Shown here: positions 34,228 through 44,174 of the stretch, piece after piece | Position numbering within the stretch: position 1 is the first letter of the stretch | How the letters are laid out: the number at the start of each line of letters is the position of its first letter | Assembly (NCBI GenBank): GCA_900100475.1 | Contig: FMTU01000013.1 | Span: 1 to 64,000, forward strand | DNA length: 64,000 nucleotides | Direction: 5' to 3' | Source: Sphingobium faniae | GTDB taxonomy: Bacteria; Pseudomonadota; Alphaproteobacteria; Sphingomonadales; Sphingomonadaceae | The notes under the pieces: generated by a model | The model's input: only the letters and a program-made list of their open reading frames with translations | Told to the model about the DNA's origin: nothing | The model's database searches: none | Made by a program: the position numbers and the translations under genes

Positions 34228-35805
34228 CTAGAGAGGTGCAGCTTCCACCGGCGCCGTCAGGAGGCTGAAGCTTTGCCCCGCTGCTGGAGCGGACATGGGG
34301 CGCACGCCTTGCTGCCTCAGCAATTCAGCAATGGTGAGCGCGCGTCGAGCCGAGAGCGGTGGATTGTTACTGGCGCTACCTTCAACAGGTAATCCGGGAA
34401 CGCCAAGCGCCGGAATATTCCATCGCTTTGCAGCCCAGGCCGACAGGAGTACGGCTCGACGGGCCGCGTCATCGAGGTTGTCAGCGCCATTGGCGAAACC
34501 AATCTCAGGCAACGGCAAAAGCGGAGGCAAAATAGCGATTTGCCATCCTTCCGCATCGCCGGAGATACGCTGCTCCAGCGCATGGTAGGTCGCCAGATTG
34601 GCGCCAGGTAGCACTGCGGCCGTGGCGGTCGCACGCTGATGCTCCCGATCGAGCGTGACCTGTTCTGGAGAAACCCCTGCCGCGAGAGCTACCATACGGC
34701 CGATTGTGTTTTCCATTCTTATGGCAGCAGAAGCCGCTTCATTGGCCTGACGCAATTCGGCACGCTGCACATCAAGCGCGCCTGCTCCCGGATCGAGCAG
34801 GACCTGATCGACCTGAAGCTGGACCGGCCGTTGCAACCGCTCGGCCAGAGCTGTCTCCAGGGCGCCATTGTTCTTGGCCATGGACCTGGGGGCGATAACG
34901 ACGGATCGGACCGTGATCGGTCTCCGGTCGAAATCGATATCGAGCTGCGTGACCCGCGCATTGGCGCCGAAGCGATCGGATAGGAAGGAGCGGATCTGGT
35001 TGGTCGTCACGGCTTCCCGGGCGATATGGCTAAGCGACAGACCGAGCGGCACCGCCATCACGATGAAGGCGAGCAGCAATAGCCAGGTCTGTGTCCAGCT
35101 TTGCTGGCTCGAGAGAAAATGACCGAAGCCATACAGGCGGGCCATGATCGTTGCGGCAAGAGCGATCGTGACGAAGTTGGTAACGAAGAGGGCCAGCGCG
35201 CCGCCGAGTACGGCCATATTCCAGGTTGCCAGTCCATAACCGACGACGGCGAGCGGCGGCATCAACGCTGTAGCGATCGCCACGCCCACGATCGTTTCGC
35301 CACGCCCACGGATGATCGCAAAGGTGCCCGCCAAGGCGGAGAACAAGGCTACCAGCAGATCGAACAGATTCGGCCGCGTTCTCGCGAGGATCTCTGCGGT
35401 CGGTGCTTTCAGCGGCGAGGCGAGCACGATCAACGCCGTAAACAGGATCGCCACACCCGCGCCTATGGCAAGCGCGATAAGAGAACGTCGCATCTCCGCG
35501 AAATCGAACAGGGCCAGACTGAATCCCAGCCCCAGGATCGGACTCATTAGCGGCGAGATCAACATGGCGCCGATGACGACAGCCGGCGAGGACAGCAGCA
35601 GCCCAAGCACCGCGATGCCGGCCGACATCATGGTCATGAAGGCGTAGCGTGGAGACCAGCCACTGTCCTCAGCGACCTGCGCGACAACCTTTTCGTGATC
35701 GATCGTTCCAACCACGGCTAATCGCCACCAGCGATAGAGCGGCATCCGATCCCAGCGATTGTCCGAAAAGGGATGATCAGACGCAGGGGTGAAATGTGGA
35801 TTCAC
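34228..35805 (-). CDS. DUF389 membrane protein
   Basis: A 525-residue protein. The first 250 residues form the DUF389 membrane block (SAGIAVLGLLLSSPAVVIGAMLISPLMSPILGLG, then VGVAIATALMPPLAVVGYGLA) with about six helices. The remaining 270 residues are predicted to be outside the membrane. They include GALETALAERLQRPVQLQVDQVLLD and end in a region recalling an OmpA-like fold. DUF389 proteins have no agreed function. The first codon appears to be GTG. It is divergent from the BCCT transporter gene with about 190 bases between. Confidence 0.82.
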   Translation of the reverse strand: MNPHFTPASDHPFSDNRWDRMPLYRWWRLAVVGTIDHEKVVAQVAEDSGWSPRYAFMTMMSAGIAVLGLLLSSPAVVIGAMLISPLMSPILGLGFSLALFDFAEMRRSLIALAIGAGVAILFTALIVLASPLKAPTAEILARTRPNLFDLLVALFSALAGTFAIIRGRGETIVGVAIATALMPPLAVVGYGLATWNMAVLGGALALFVTNFVTIALAATIMARLYGFGHFLSSQQSWTQTWLLLLAFIVMAVPLGLSLSHIAREAVTTNQIRSFLSDRFGANARVTQLDIDFDRRPITVRSVVIAPRSMAKNNGALETALAERLQRPVQLQVDQVLLDPGAGALDVQRAELRQANEAASAAIRMENTIGRMVALAAGVSPEQVTLDREHQRATATAAVLPGANLATYHALEQRISGDAEGWQIAILPPLLPLPEIGFANGADNLDDAARRAVLLSAWAAKRWNIPALGVPGLPVEGSASNNPPLSARRALTIAELLRQQGVRPMSAPAAGQSFSLLTAPVEAAPL

Positions 35806-35994
35806 AGAGGGCTTGCTTCTTCTGATCGCTTGAGGAGCATGCTTTCTAGGCTGCGGCGTTCCAGACTAAAAGCGTCAAAAGCATGATGAATGGAGTAACA
35901 GCTGTTTGACCGCGCCCTATTCAAACCTGCCGTGTAGTGGACTGATTCCCTAACGAAGTTGGTTTCGGCGGCGTCTCGGGATAGGAAGTCTCGG

Positions 35995-37899
35995 ATGAAC
36001 AGCACCATGAACCCTCGCGTCTTTTGGGGTGCGACGCTTATCGTCCTGCTCTTGCTTGGTGGCGCATTTATCGCACCGGGCGCTTCCGACCTGATCTTCC
36101 GCCATGCCCAGGCCTGGGTGATCGACCGCTTCGGCTGGTTCTATGTCGCATCGGTCGCCGGCTTCCTAGCCATGATGGTCATCCTGGCGATTGGACCCGC
36201 CGGGCAGCTTAAGCTCGGTCCCGATGATGCCGAGCCCGATTTCCCATATGTTTCCTGGCTGGCGATGCTCTTTGCGGCGGGCATGGGCATTGGCCTGATG
36301 TATTTCGCCGTCGCCGAGCCGATCCAGCACTATAGTGCGCCACCAGAGGCTCAAGCGGGAACCATCGACGCGGCGCGCGAAGCGATGGTGATCACCTTCA
36401 CCCATTGGGGCGTCCATGCCTGGGCCATCTACGCGACTGTCGGTCTCAGCCTCGCCTATTTCACCTATCGCAAGGGGTTGCCCCTGACCTTGCGGTCGGG
36501 CCTGCATCCGCTGCTGGGCAAGCGCATCAATGGATGGGCTGGCGACATGGTGGACATTTTCGCGATCTGCGGCACGCTGTTCGGTATCGCGACGTCGCTC
36601 GGTCTCGGCGTCTCGCAAATCGGCGCAGGCCTTGCCTATGTCTATGATTTTCCCAACGGCACGACCGCCCGAGCCATTTTGATTGTCGTCGTGATGGGCC
36701 TGGCGATGCTGTCGGTCCTGAGCGGCCTCGATCGTGGTGTGCGCCGGCTGTCGGAACTCAACCTCGTCCTTGCTGTGTTGCTGATGCTGTTCGTGCTCGC
36801 CACCGGACCGACTTTGTTCCTGCTGCGCGCTTTCGTTCAGAATTTCGGCCTCTACCTCGATCACTTTTTCGTTCGAACCTTCACGCTCTATGCCTACGAA
36901 CCTCGCGGCTGGATGGCCGACTGGACGCTGTTCTACTGGGCATGGTGGATTGCCTGGTCGCCGTTCGTAGGAATGTTCATCGCACGCATCTCGCGCGGAC
37001 GAACCGTTCGGGAATTCGTGGTCGGTGTGCTGTTGGTGCCGACCGCATTCACCTTCCTGTGGATGACCGTGTTTGGGAACACGGCCATCTCACTTGATCT
37101 AGGCACCGCCGCCGGAGCTATCGCGAATGCCGTGGATGCCGACCTTTCGACCGCGCTATTTCAATTCTTTCACTATCTGCCTGGCTTTACGATCACCTCA
37201 ACGCTCACGATCCTGCTGGTCGGCGTGTTCTTCGTGACTTCGGCGGACTCGGGCTCACTGGTGATCGACACGCTGGCGTCTGGTGGCGCCGACGAAACGC
37301 CGCGCTGGCAGCGCATCTATTGGTGTATCATGCTGGGAGCTGCGGCGATGCTGCTGCTTCTTGTCGGCGGTCTTGGGGCGCTTCAGGCAGCGACTCTCGT
37401 CGCGGCGCTGCCGTTCTGCTTTATCATGATCCTGCTGGCCTTCGCCCTGGCGCGGCAAACCAGTGCGGACCTGGAAGGAACGACGATCCATACCGACGTG
37501 GCACCGATCCGCGGACGTCTCAAGCGCCTCTTCACATCGGCCAGCCGCAAGGAGATTGTCGAGCAGATGGTTCGCAACGGTTTACCTGCGCTGCAAACGG
37601 TTCGCGATGCGATGATCGCCGAAGGATGGTCGGAGTGCAGGATCGACCAGGAAGAAGGCACGATTACCTTGTCGATCGGCGCCCCGCCGGAGCGCCGCTT
37701 CATCTATCACCTCGTGGCGCGTTCGCGGCCGTTACCGGCCTTCACCGCGCTCGACGCGCCGGAGGCGCACCGCAGCCTGGTGTGGTGGCTTGCAGCGCAG
37801 GTCGAAGGCGGAGAGAAACCGCGTGATCTGACTGGCTTCACACAAGGCCAGATCACCGGCGATCTGCTGGAGCAACTCGAACGCTGGCGGCTCAGCTAA
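35995..37899 (+). CDS. BCCT-family compatible-solute transporter
   Basis: A 634-residue transporter of the betaine/carnitine/choline (BCCT) family with 12 helices. MLFAAGMGIGLMYFAVAEP carries the glycine-rich segment of helix 3. FTLYAYEPRGWMADWTLFYWAWWIAWSPFVGMFIARISRGRTVREF holds the tryptophan-rich family signature. VTSADSGSLVIDTLASGG is the second marker. A C-terminal cytosolic extension of about 140 residues, which in BCCT carriers can sense osmotic change, is present. Betaine or ectoine import is likely from context. The ATG at 35995 has AGGAAG nine bases upstream. It converges with the ect operon's last gene, 16 bases away. Confidence 0.92.
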   Translation: MNSTMNPRVFWGATLIVLLLLGGAFIAPGASDLIFRHAQAWVIDRFGWFYVASVAGFLAMMVILAIGPAGQLKLGPDDAEPDFPYVSWLAMLFAAGMGIGLMYFAVAEPIQHYSAPPEAQAGTIDAAREAMVITFTHWGVHAWAIYATVGLSLAYFTYRKGLPLTLRSGLHPLLGKRINGWAGDMVDIFAICGTLFGIATSLGLGVSQIGAGLAYVYDFPNGTTARAILIVVVMGLAMLSVLSGLDRGVRRLSELNLVLAVLLMLFVLATGPTLFLLRAFVQNFGLYLDHFFVRTFTLYAYEPRGWMADWTLFYWAWWIAWSPFVGMFIARISRGRTVREFVVGVLLVPTAFTFLWMTVFGNTAISLDLGTAAGAIANAVDADLSTALFQFFHYLPGFTITSTLTILLVGVFFVTSADSGSLVIDTLASGGADETPRWQRIYWCIMLGAAAMLLLLVGGLGALQAATLVAALPFCFIMILLAFALARQTSADLEGTTIHTDVAPIRGRLKRLFTSASRKEIVEQMVRNGLPALQTVRDAMIAEGWSECRIDQEEGTITLSIGAPPERRFIYHLVARSRPLPAFTALDAPEAHRSLVWWLAAQVEGGEKPRDLTGFTQGQITGDLLEQLERWRLS

Positions 37900-37915
37900 C
37901 CCAGTTTGGTCACGC

Positions 37916-39181
37916 TCACACGGCGGGGCGCAATGGCAGGTCTGCAAGCGCCGCGATATCCACGCCTGACGGACGCTGGAACAAGCGCAGGCCGAACTCG
38001 GGCATGATGGCAATAAGATGGTCGAAGATATCGGCCTGTATGCCCTCGTAGTCGCCCCATGCCGTCGTGCTGGCAAACGCATAGATCTCCAGCGGCAGAC
38101 CATGCTCGCTGGGCGCGAGCTGGCGCACAAGCAGCGTTTTGTCATCAGCAATATCGGGCCGTGACTTCAGATAGGCATGTACATAGGCACGGAAGGTGCC
38201 GATGTTGGTCAACCGCCGGCTGTCGAGCACCTGTTGTCCGGCATGGCCCGCGTTCCAGCGTTCCACTTCCTCCTGCTTGGCCTGGAGATAGTCGCGCAAC
38301 AGGCCGAAGCGCGAAAGATCGGCGAGACTGCCATCATCGAGAAAATGGACACTGTTCTGGTCGATCATCAGCGAGCGCATGATCCGTCGACCGCCCGATT
38401 CCGACATGCCGCGCCAGTTGCGGAAACTTTCATTGATCAGCCGGTGAGTGGGGATGGTAGTGATGGTCTTATCGAAATTCTGCACTTTCACAGTATGCAG
38501 CGCAATGTCGATCACATCCCCGTCGGCGTTGAGCTGCGGCATTTCGATCCAGTCACCCAGCCGGATCATGTCATTGGAGCCGATCTGCACCGAGGCGACC
38601 AGCGAAAGGATGGTGTCCTTGAATACCAGCATGAGCACTGCGGCCATCGCTCCCAGACCGGAGAGCAGCAGCAAGGGCGAGCGGTTCATCAGCACGGCGA
38701 TGATGAGGATGGTCGCAGCACCGTAAATGAGCATCTTGCCGACCTGGACATAACCCTTGATCGGGCGATCGGCGGCGTCAGGACGACGTTGATAGATGTC
38801 GTTCGCCAGTTCCAGCCCGCCGCACAGCGCAATCGCGATCGTCAGGATGATGAAGCCCGCGCACAGGCTCTGGACAAGACCGATCACACCCACCGGTATA
38901 TGAGGCACCGCGACGATGCCGTTCTGGATCACGAGTGCCGGCACGATATTGGACAGACGCGCCACGATGGCGCCGATATGCCGGGCTTCGACCTGGAACG
39001 GGAAGCGGTCGAGCACACGCATGACGATCCTGTGCACGATCAGCTTCGCGACCCAATTGGTCAGCCAGGCGAACAGCAGGAGAAGAAGCAGGGATAAAGT
39101 TGCCTGCATCCAGGGCTCGGGCATCCAATCCTGTATCAGATGATCGACTTGGAATCGGGCGTTGAAAGGATCGGTCATCAA
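37916..39181 (-). CDS. mechanosensitive channel, YbdG/MscM-like MscS-family protein
   Basis: A 421-residue MscS-family channel. Five hydrophobic N-terminal helices lead into the pore helix and beta domain, with VFKDTILSLVASVQIGSNDMIRLGDWIEMP and KTITTIPTHRLINESFRNWRGMSESGGRRIMRSLMID. The latter is typical of the E. coli YbdG branch, which gives small-conductance MscM activity. Its ATG overlaps the stop of the upstream MFS gene (ATGA at 39178-39181), placing it last in the ectoine operon. Release of ectoine or hydroxyectoine on hypo-osmotic shock is the inferred job. Confidence 0.9.
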   Translation of the reverse strand: MMTDPFNARFQVDHLIQDWMPEPWMQATLSLLLLLLFAWLTNWVAKLIVHRIVMRVLDRFPFQVEARHIGAIVARLSNIVPALVIQNGIVAVPHIPVGVIGLVQSLCAGFIILTIAIALCGGLELANDIYQRRPDAADRPIKGYVQVGKMLIYGAATILIIAVLMNRSPLLLLSGLGAMAAVLMLVFKDTILSLVASVQIGSNDMIRLGDWIEMPQLNADGDVIDIALHTVKVQNFDKTITTIPTHRLINESFRNWRGMSESGGRRIMRSLMIDQNSVHFLDDGSLADLSRFGLLRDYLQAKQEEVERWNAGHAGQQVLDSRRLTNIGTFRAYVHAYLKSRPDIADDKTLLVRQLAPSEHGLPLEIYAFASTTAWGDYEGIQADIFDHLIAIMPEFGLRLFQRPSGVDIAALADLPLRPAV

Positions 39182-40521
39182 TCTTGCTTCTTCTCGGAAA
39201 ACGGATCGTGGTGGAGCGACCGGCCCGCCGTCTCCGGCATGAACCGCAGAGCGACAAGGCCAACGAGACAGGCAGCCATCATGTAGAAGGCAGGCATCAG
39301 TTCGTTGCCGGTCACGGTGATGAGCGCACTGCCCATGGCAGGCGCGGTGCCACCGAAGATGGAGGTGGAGATATTATAGGCGATGGCAAAACCGGCGAAA
39401 CGCACCGAAGTGGGGAACAGTGCCGGGAATGTCGCGGAAATGGTCGCGAGCTGCGGCACGTAGAGCAGACCCAGCAGGATAAAGCCGACGATCGCTCCGG
39501 CAAAACCCGTCGCCATCAGCATATAGAGCGGTACTACGGCCACCAGCAGTCCGATCAGCGACACTCTCCACATGACGCGCCGCCCGACCCGGTCGGAGAG
39601 GCCGCCGGCGAGCGGCACGAACATCATCATGAACAGCATACCGATGATCGGCACGATCAGTGCCTCGTCGGGCGAAAGGCCGATGCGCCGCTGGAGATAA
39701 GTCGGCATGTAGCTAAGCAGCGTGTAGTTCACCACATTGAGGGCGACGACCAGGCCGCCCACGACGAGCATCGGCTGCCAGTGCCGCCGCATGAGCAGAG
39801 CCAGAGGCGGTGTCTCCGCTCGCTTGCCGGCATGGCCTGCCTCGCGGAAGATCGGCGTGTCCTCCATCCGCGAGCGCAGATACATGCCGATGAGGCCCAT
39901 AGGCGCCGCAATGAGAAACGGGATGCGCCAGCCCCATTCGTGCATCGCCGCATCGCCCAGCAGCAGCGAGAAGGCCAGCATCAGGAAAGCACCCAGGGAA
40001 AAGCCCGCCAGCGTCCCGAATTCCAGGAAACTGCCGTAAAAGCCGCGCCGGTCGTCCGGCGCGTATTCGGCCATGAAAGTCGCCGCCCCGCCATATTCGC
40101 CGCCGGTCGAGAAACCCTGCACCATGCGCAGCAGGATCAGCAGCGTGGGCGCCCAGAAACCGATGTCGGCATAATCAGGGATCAGCCCGACGCAGAAGGT
40201 CGCACCGGCCATCAGCAATATTGTGAAGGCCAGCACTGACTTACGCCCCAGCCGGTCGCCCAATGGCCCCCAGAAGAGACCACCCAGCGGCCGGACGAGG
40301 AAGGAAATGGCGAACGTCGCCAGTGCGAACAGGACGGCCTCGTCCACATCGCCGGGAAACAGCGCCGCAGAGATATAAGTCACGCCATAGGCATAGATGC
40401 CATAGTCAAACCACTCGGTCGCGTTGCCCAACGCCGAGGCGGCAATGGCGCGTCGAAGCGTCGCCCGATCCGTCACTGGTTGCGGCGGGAGAGCATCGGG
40501 AAGATCAGAGGAAGCGCTCAT
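39178..40521 (-). CDS. MFS transporter, metabolite:H+ symporter (ProP-like)
   Basis: A 447-residue, 12-helix symporter of the MHS family, which includes the osmolyte carrier ProP. ATEWFDYGIYAYGVTYISAALFPG is the family N-terminal signature. VRPLGGLFWGPLGDRLGRKSVL is the MFS loop 2-3 motif, and RMVQGFSTGGEYGGAATFMAE follows. The long C-terminal coiled coil of E. coli ProP is absent. It overlaps the genes on both sides by four bases (ATGA), so it belongs to the ectoine unit. Import of ectoine, proline or betaine is inferred from family and position. Confidence 0.9.
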   Translation of the reverse strand: MSASSDLPDALPPQPVTDRATLRRAIAASALGNATEWFDYGIYAYGVTYISAALFPGDVDEAVLFALATFAISFLVRPLGGLFWGPLGDRLGRKSVLAFTILLMAGATFCVGLIPDYADIGFWAPTLLILLRMVQGFSTGGEYGGAATFMAEYAPDDRRGFYGSFLEFGTLAGFSLGAFLMLAFSLLLGDAAMHEWGWRIPFLIAAPMGLIGMYLRSRMEDTPIFREAGHAGKRAETPPLALLMRRHWQPMLVVGGLVVALNVVNYTLLSYMPTYLQRRIGLSPDEALIVPIIGMLFMMMFVPLAGGLSDRVGRRVMWRVSLIGLLVAVVPLYMLMATGFAGAIVGFILLGLLYVPQLATISATFPALFPTSVRFAGFAIAYNISTSIFGGTAPAMGSALITVTGNELMPAFYMMAACLVGLVALRFMPETAGRSLHHDPFSEKKQD

Positions 40522-41771
40522 AGCGATTGTCCTGTGGCCGGGGGTTCATCGTCGGCGGTATTGGGATCGAGGAGCGAAGCCACCGGCGTCGTGCGGGGCA
40601 CGATCTGAAATTCCTGCTGCTCGGATACGGGCACCGCTTCCGTTGCGGCCTGCCGCCATATGCCGAAGAGCAGCGTTATCACCGCGCAGAGCGCGACGAA
40701 GAGGAACAGTCCGGTTGTCCCGGCCAACGTCATGACAATTGCAGCACCGACAGGGCCGAGCGCTGCGCCGATGGAATAGAGCAGCACCAGCCGGCTACTC
40801 GCCGCCACCCTTTCGGTGGCGAAGAGCCGATCGTTGCAATGCGCGACGCACAGCGGATAGAGCGCGAAGCTGAGACCACCGAACAGCCCACCGAGCGCCA
40901 TCAGCAGCAATCCACCTGATGTTAGCAGCGCCAGCGCCACGCTAACAGCCAGAGTGGCGGCAAAACAGCCGATGATGACGCCCCGCCGGTCATAACGGTC
41001 GGACAGCCGCCCCAGCGGCCATTGGAGCGCAACACCACCCAGGATCACGATCATCATGAAATTGGCAGTCTGCGTCAGATCCAGTCCGAGCCTTCGGACA
41101 TGGACCGCTCCCAGGCCATAGAAGGCGCCCAGCATCAGTCCTGTCGAGACCGCTCCCATCGCTCCCAATGGTGAAGCGGACCAGAGCGATCGGATCGAGA
41201 AGCCGCTCGGCTCGTCGGGCACAGGCGCAGTACTTCGCGTCAGACACAACGGGATAATTGCCAGCGAAATAAGGATCGAGGCGATCTGGAAAGGAATTGC
41301 GGGCAAGGCACCGCTCGCTCCCAGCAGCAATTGGCCGATGGCCTGTCCGGAATAGAGCGCCACCATATAGGCCGCGAGCACACTCCCTCGGGTCTGCTCA
41401 TCCGCCCGATCGTTGAGCCAGCTTTCGAGGCAGATGAATACACCCGCCACGCACAGGCCGTCGATCAAGCGCAAGCACGCCCACATCAGCGGATCACCGA
41501 GCAGCACATAAGACAGAGTGCTCGCCGACAGCAGCGCGACGAAGGCGGCGAAAGCACGGATATGGCCTACGCGCCGAACGATTGCGCCCGCCCGGACCGC
41601 ACCGATCACCAGGCCAACAAAATAGGCGGTCGCGACCACGCCGATCGCGATCGTGCCCGCGCCTGCGCGCTCTATCCTCAGGCTGATGAGCGTGGTGAGA
41701 AAACCGCTTCCCGCCATCAGCATGAAAATGGAGAGCAGCAGACTGCGAACGGGTTGGATGACGGCAAGCAC
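40518..41771 (-). CDS. MFS transporter, YcaD-like
   Basis: A 417-residue, 12-helix major facilitator. It starts SLLLSIFMLMAGSGFLTTLISLR, has the loop motif VRRVGHIRAFA, and a later stretch LSFALYPLCVAHCNDRL. These resemble the YcaD group of sugar-porter-like exporters. The frame is open to 42146, but that part is an antisense shadow. The GTG at 41769-41771 is chosen because it follows the aspartokinase stop (41783) by 11 bases. It overlaps the next MFS gene by four bases. Substrate unknown; export of ectoine or precursors is possible. Confidence 0.82.
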   Translation of the reverse strand: MLAVIQPVRSLLLSIFMLMAGSGFLTTLISLRIERAGAGTIAIGVVATAYFVGLVIGAVRAGAIVRRVGHIRAFAAFVALLSASTLSYVLLGDPLMWACLRLIDGLCVAGVFICLESWLNDRADEQTRGSVLAAYMVALYSGQAIGQLLLGASGALPAIPFQIASILISLAIIPLCLTRSTAPVPDEPSGFSIRSLWSASPLGAMGAVSTGLMLGAFYGLGAVHVRRLGLDLTQTANFMMIVILGGVALQWPLGRLSDRYDRRGVIIGCFAATLAVSVALALLTSGGLLLMALGGLFGGLSFALYPLCVAHCNDRLFATERVAASSRLVLLYSIGAALGPVGAAIVMTLAGTTGLFLFVALCAVITLLFGIWRQAATEAVPVSEQQEFQIVPRTTPVASLLDPNTADDEPPATGQSL

Positions 41772-41782
41772 GCGTACGAAGT

Positions 41783-43225
41783 CTAGGCCGCGCGCTGGGT
41801 TTCGACTTTGCCCCCGTCCGTCTCGACGAGCGCGCGATGCAGCGCCCTGATCGCACTCTCGAACTTGTCGACGTCGACGATGAACTGAACGTCGACATTG
41901 CGGATCTGATGCTGCATCGCGACGATATCGATTCCGGCTTGTGCCAAGGCGGCAAGTGCGTCGGACACCAATGCCAGGCGCGATATGTCGCTGCCGATCA
42001 CCGACACCATGGCCACCGGATGCGCGGAGATCGACGCATCGGGATAGCGCTTCTGCAAATCGTCGATCACCTGGGAAATCGTCGCCGCGTCGGTCGACAG
42101 ATAATGGGTGATCGTATTGGCGTTCGACGATTTGCTGACGATCCACGCTCCGTGCCGGGTAAGCGCCTCCAATATGGCGGCGTCGTAGCCCTTCACGCCG
42201 ACCATATCCTGCTCGAAGAACTGGAGGGCCTGGGCATGGCGAATGCCCGTCACGATCTCGACGCGAGGCGTGTCGGAAACATAGTCGCCGCAGATCAGCG
42301 TGCCTTCATCCTCCCGGTCGAACGTGTTGCGCACGCGCAGCGGAATATCCGTTTGGCGCAGTCCGCGCCCGGCGCCGGGATGGATCGCCTCCATGCCGAG
42401 ATTCGCGAGCTGATCGGCCACGTCGTAATTGGTTCTGCCGATCTTGCGGGCCTTGTCGGCGCCGACCAATTTGGGGTCTGCGCTCGACAGATGAAATTCC
42501 TTGTGAATGATGGCTTCCCGAGCGCCCGTCAGCACGGCGATGCGCGAAAAGGTCATTTCCGAATAACCTCGTGCATAGCGGCGCACCATGCCTTCGGCGC
42601 ATTCGGCATAGCCCGTAATGATGGGCAACGTGGTGGCAAGATCGATGGGCTTCAGCGCCTCAACGATGCATTCGTCCAGATCGTGCATGTCCTGCTGATC
42701 CCAAAGCGTCAGGTCGACGAACCGCCCATTGACGCCGCGATCGCGAAGCAGCAGCGCGGTGCTGTGTGCGCTATGGGCTTCGCCCAATCCGGCAAGCAGT
42801 TCGCGCACCGTCACTAGTTGCTCCTTGAGGCAGAAGCGGCCGTGACTGCGCAGCCGCGCCAGATCGTCAAGGCAAGCGGAGACGGCATCGATCCGCATGT
42901 TGACAAAGGTATCGGCGTTTTTGAGGCTCTCGCCCCGAGCGAACATCTCCGCATTGCGTACATGCATGGCCCGGCGCACATCCGACATGGCGTCGCGCCA
43001 ACCGTTGGCGCCGTCATCGGCGACAAAGCGCGCATAGACGCCCGGCTTGCCGCTCTTCTTGTGCTCAAGCAGCAGATCCGTCATCCCGGCATAGGCCGAT
43101 ACGACGAAAATGCGATTGTAGAGATCAGCCCCTTTGCGGCCGGCAATCAGCACATTGTCGAACAGTGTGGCCGTAGCCGCCATGGACGTGCCGCCGATCT
43201 TCTCGACGCTGTGCGCTCCCTTCAT
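41783..43225 (-). CDS. ask: ectoine-pathway aspartate kinase Ask_Ect
   Basis: A 480-residue aspartokinase that phosphorylates aspartate to feed aspartyl phosphate, then aspartate semialdehyde, into ectoine synthesis. SVEKIGGTSMAA is the nucleotide-binding start (KxGGTS), and FVVSAYAGMTDLLLEHKKSG and ITGYAECAEGMVRRY follow. Two ACT domains end the protein (VGVKGYDAAILEAL and VSVIGSDISRLA). The divergent sequence and its place inside the ect operon fit the dedicated Ask_Ect paralogue, thought to be less sensitive to feedback. It overlaps ectD by four bases. Confidence 0.94.
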   Translation of the reverse strand: MKGAHSVEKIGGTSMAATATLFDNVLIAGRKGADLYNRIFVVSAYAGMTDLLLEHKKSGKPGVYARFVADDGANGWRDAMSDVRRAMHVRNAEMFARGESLKNADTFVNMRIDAVSACLDDLARLRSHGRFCLKEQLVTVRELLAGLGEAHSAHSTALLLRDRGVNGRFVDLTLWDQQDMHDLDECIVEALKPIDLATTLPIITGYAECAEGMVRRYARGYSEMTFSRIAVLTGAREAIIHKEFHLSSADPKLVGADKARKIGRTNYDVADQLANLGMEAIHPGAGRGLRQTDIPLRVRNTFDREDEGTLICGDYVSDTPRVEIVTGIRHAQALQFFEQDMVGVKGYDAAILEALTRHGAWIVSKSSNANTITHYLSTDAATISQVIDDLQKRYPDASISAHPVAMVSVIGSDISRLALVSDALAALAQAGIDIVAMQHQIRNVDVQFIVDVDKFESAIRALHRALVETDGGKVETQRAA

Positions 43226-44142
43226 GCCGGCGCCTCCTCCACCAGCGAGCCGGAGACCGGCTGGACCATCTGCGGCACGCCGCGCGCGGCAATGAAATCG
43301 GGGCGCGGCTTTTCGACGCCAAAGGGCGCGGCCAACGCATTACTGACGGCGTTGTAGACCAGGAAGGCGTTCGCGCGCGGGAACGGAGTGATGTTGCCGT
43401 TGGACCCGTGCATGACATTGCAGTCGAAGATGACCACCGTGCCCGGCTTGCCCGTCGGTGCGACGATCCCATTCTTGTGCGCCAGTTCGGCAAGACTGTT
43501 CTCATCTGGAACGCCATATTCCTGACGTTTCAGCGACATCCGGTAGTGGTCCTCCGGTGTCTCTCCCACGCACGTCAGGAACGTGCGATGCGATTCCGGA
43601 ATCAGCATCAGCGGGCCGTTATGCGGCGTATTTTCCGCCAGCAGGATCGACATCGAAAGCGCGCGCATGCGCGGCATTCCGTCCTCGACATGCCAGGTCT
43701 CGAAATCGCTGTGCCAGTAGAACTCCTTGCCCTGGAAGCCCGGCTTGTAGTTGAGCCGCGACTGATGGATGTAGACTTCGTCGCCCAACAGGAAGCGGGC
43801 GACACCGGCAAGGCGCTCGTCGGCGGCCAGGCGCGCGAGAACGCGGCTCTGGGCATGGATCTTGAAGATAGAGCGGATTTCCCGCCCACCCGGTTCGGTG
43901 ATGACCGTTTCCTCTTCCAGCGCGTCGGGATCGGCCAGCAGCGTGCCCGCTTCCCTTTGCAGGAAAGCGATTTCGTCGTCCGAGAAAATGTTCTCCAGAA
44001 CCAGAAAGCCATCACGATCGAACCAGGTGACCTGCTCGTGGCTCAGCGGTGCGCCCTCGAACCAGTCATTGTGGACCACGGGATCGAGGCGCGGCAAAAA
44101 TTCCGCCACTTCGGCGTGACGGGACGGGTAGATGTCTTTCAT
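43222..44142 (-). CDS. ectD: ectoine 5-hydroxylase EctD
   Basis: A 306-residue Fe(II)/2-oxoglutarate dioxygenase that converts ectoine to 5-hydroxyectoine. The family signature is complete: FYWHSDFETWHVEDGMP and RALSMSILLAENTPHNGPLM. Iron ligands are the His and Asp of WHSDFE (about residues 144-146) and the His of CNVMHGSNGN (about 244). The ribosome site GGGGGAAG precedes the ATG. It follows ectC by 32 bases and overlaps ask. Presence of ectD means the strain should make hydroxyectoine as well as ectoine. Confidence 0.96.
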   Translation of the reverse strand: MKDIYPSRHAEVAEFLPRLDPVVHNDWFEGAPLSHEQVTWFDRDGFLVLENIFSDDEIAFLQREAGTLLADPDALEEETVITEPGGREIRSIFKIHAQSRVLARLAADERLAGVARFLLGDEVYIHQSRLNYKPGFQGKEFYWHSDFETWHVEDGMPRMRALSMSILLAENTPHNGPLMLIPESHRTFLTCVGETPEDHYRMSLKRQEYGVPDENSLAELAHKNGIVAPTGKPGTVVIFDCNVMHGSNGNITPFPRANAFLVYNAVSNALAAPFGVEKPRPDFIAARGVPQMVQPVSGSLVEEAPA

Positions 44143-44174
44143 GGGACTTCCCCCTTTCTATTTCATAGTCAGAT

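Noticed and set aside
41772-42146. N-terminal extension of the YcaD-like MFS gene
   Set aside because: It overlaps the end of the aspartokinase in another frame, and MFS similarity starts only after the GTG at 41771.
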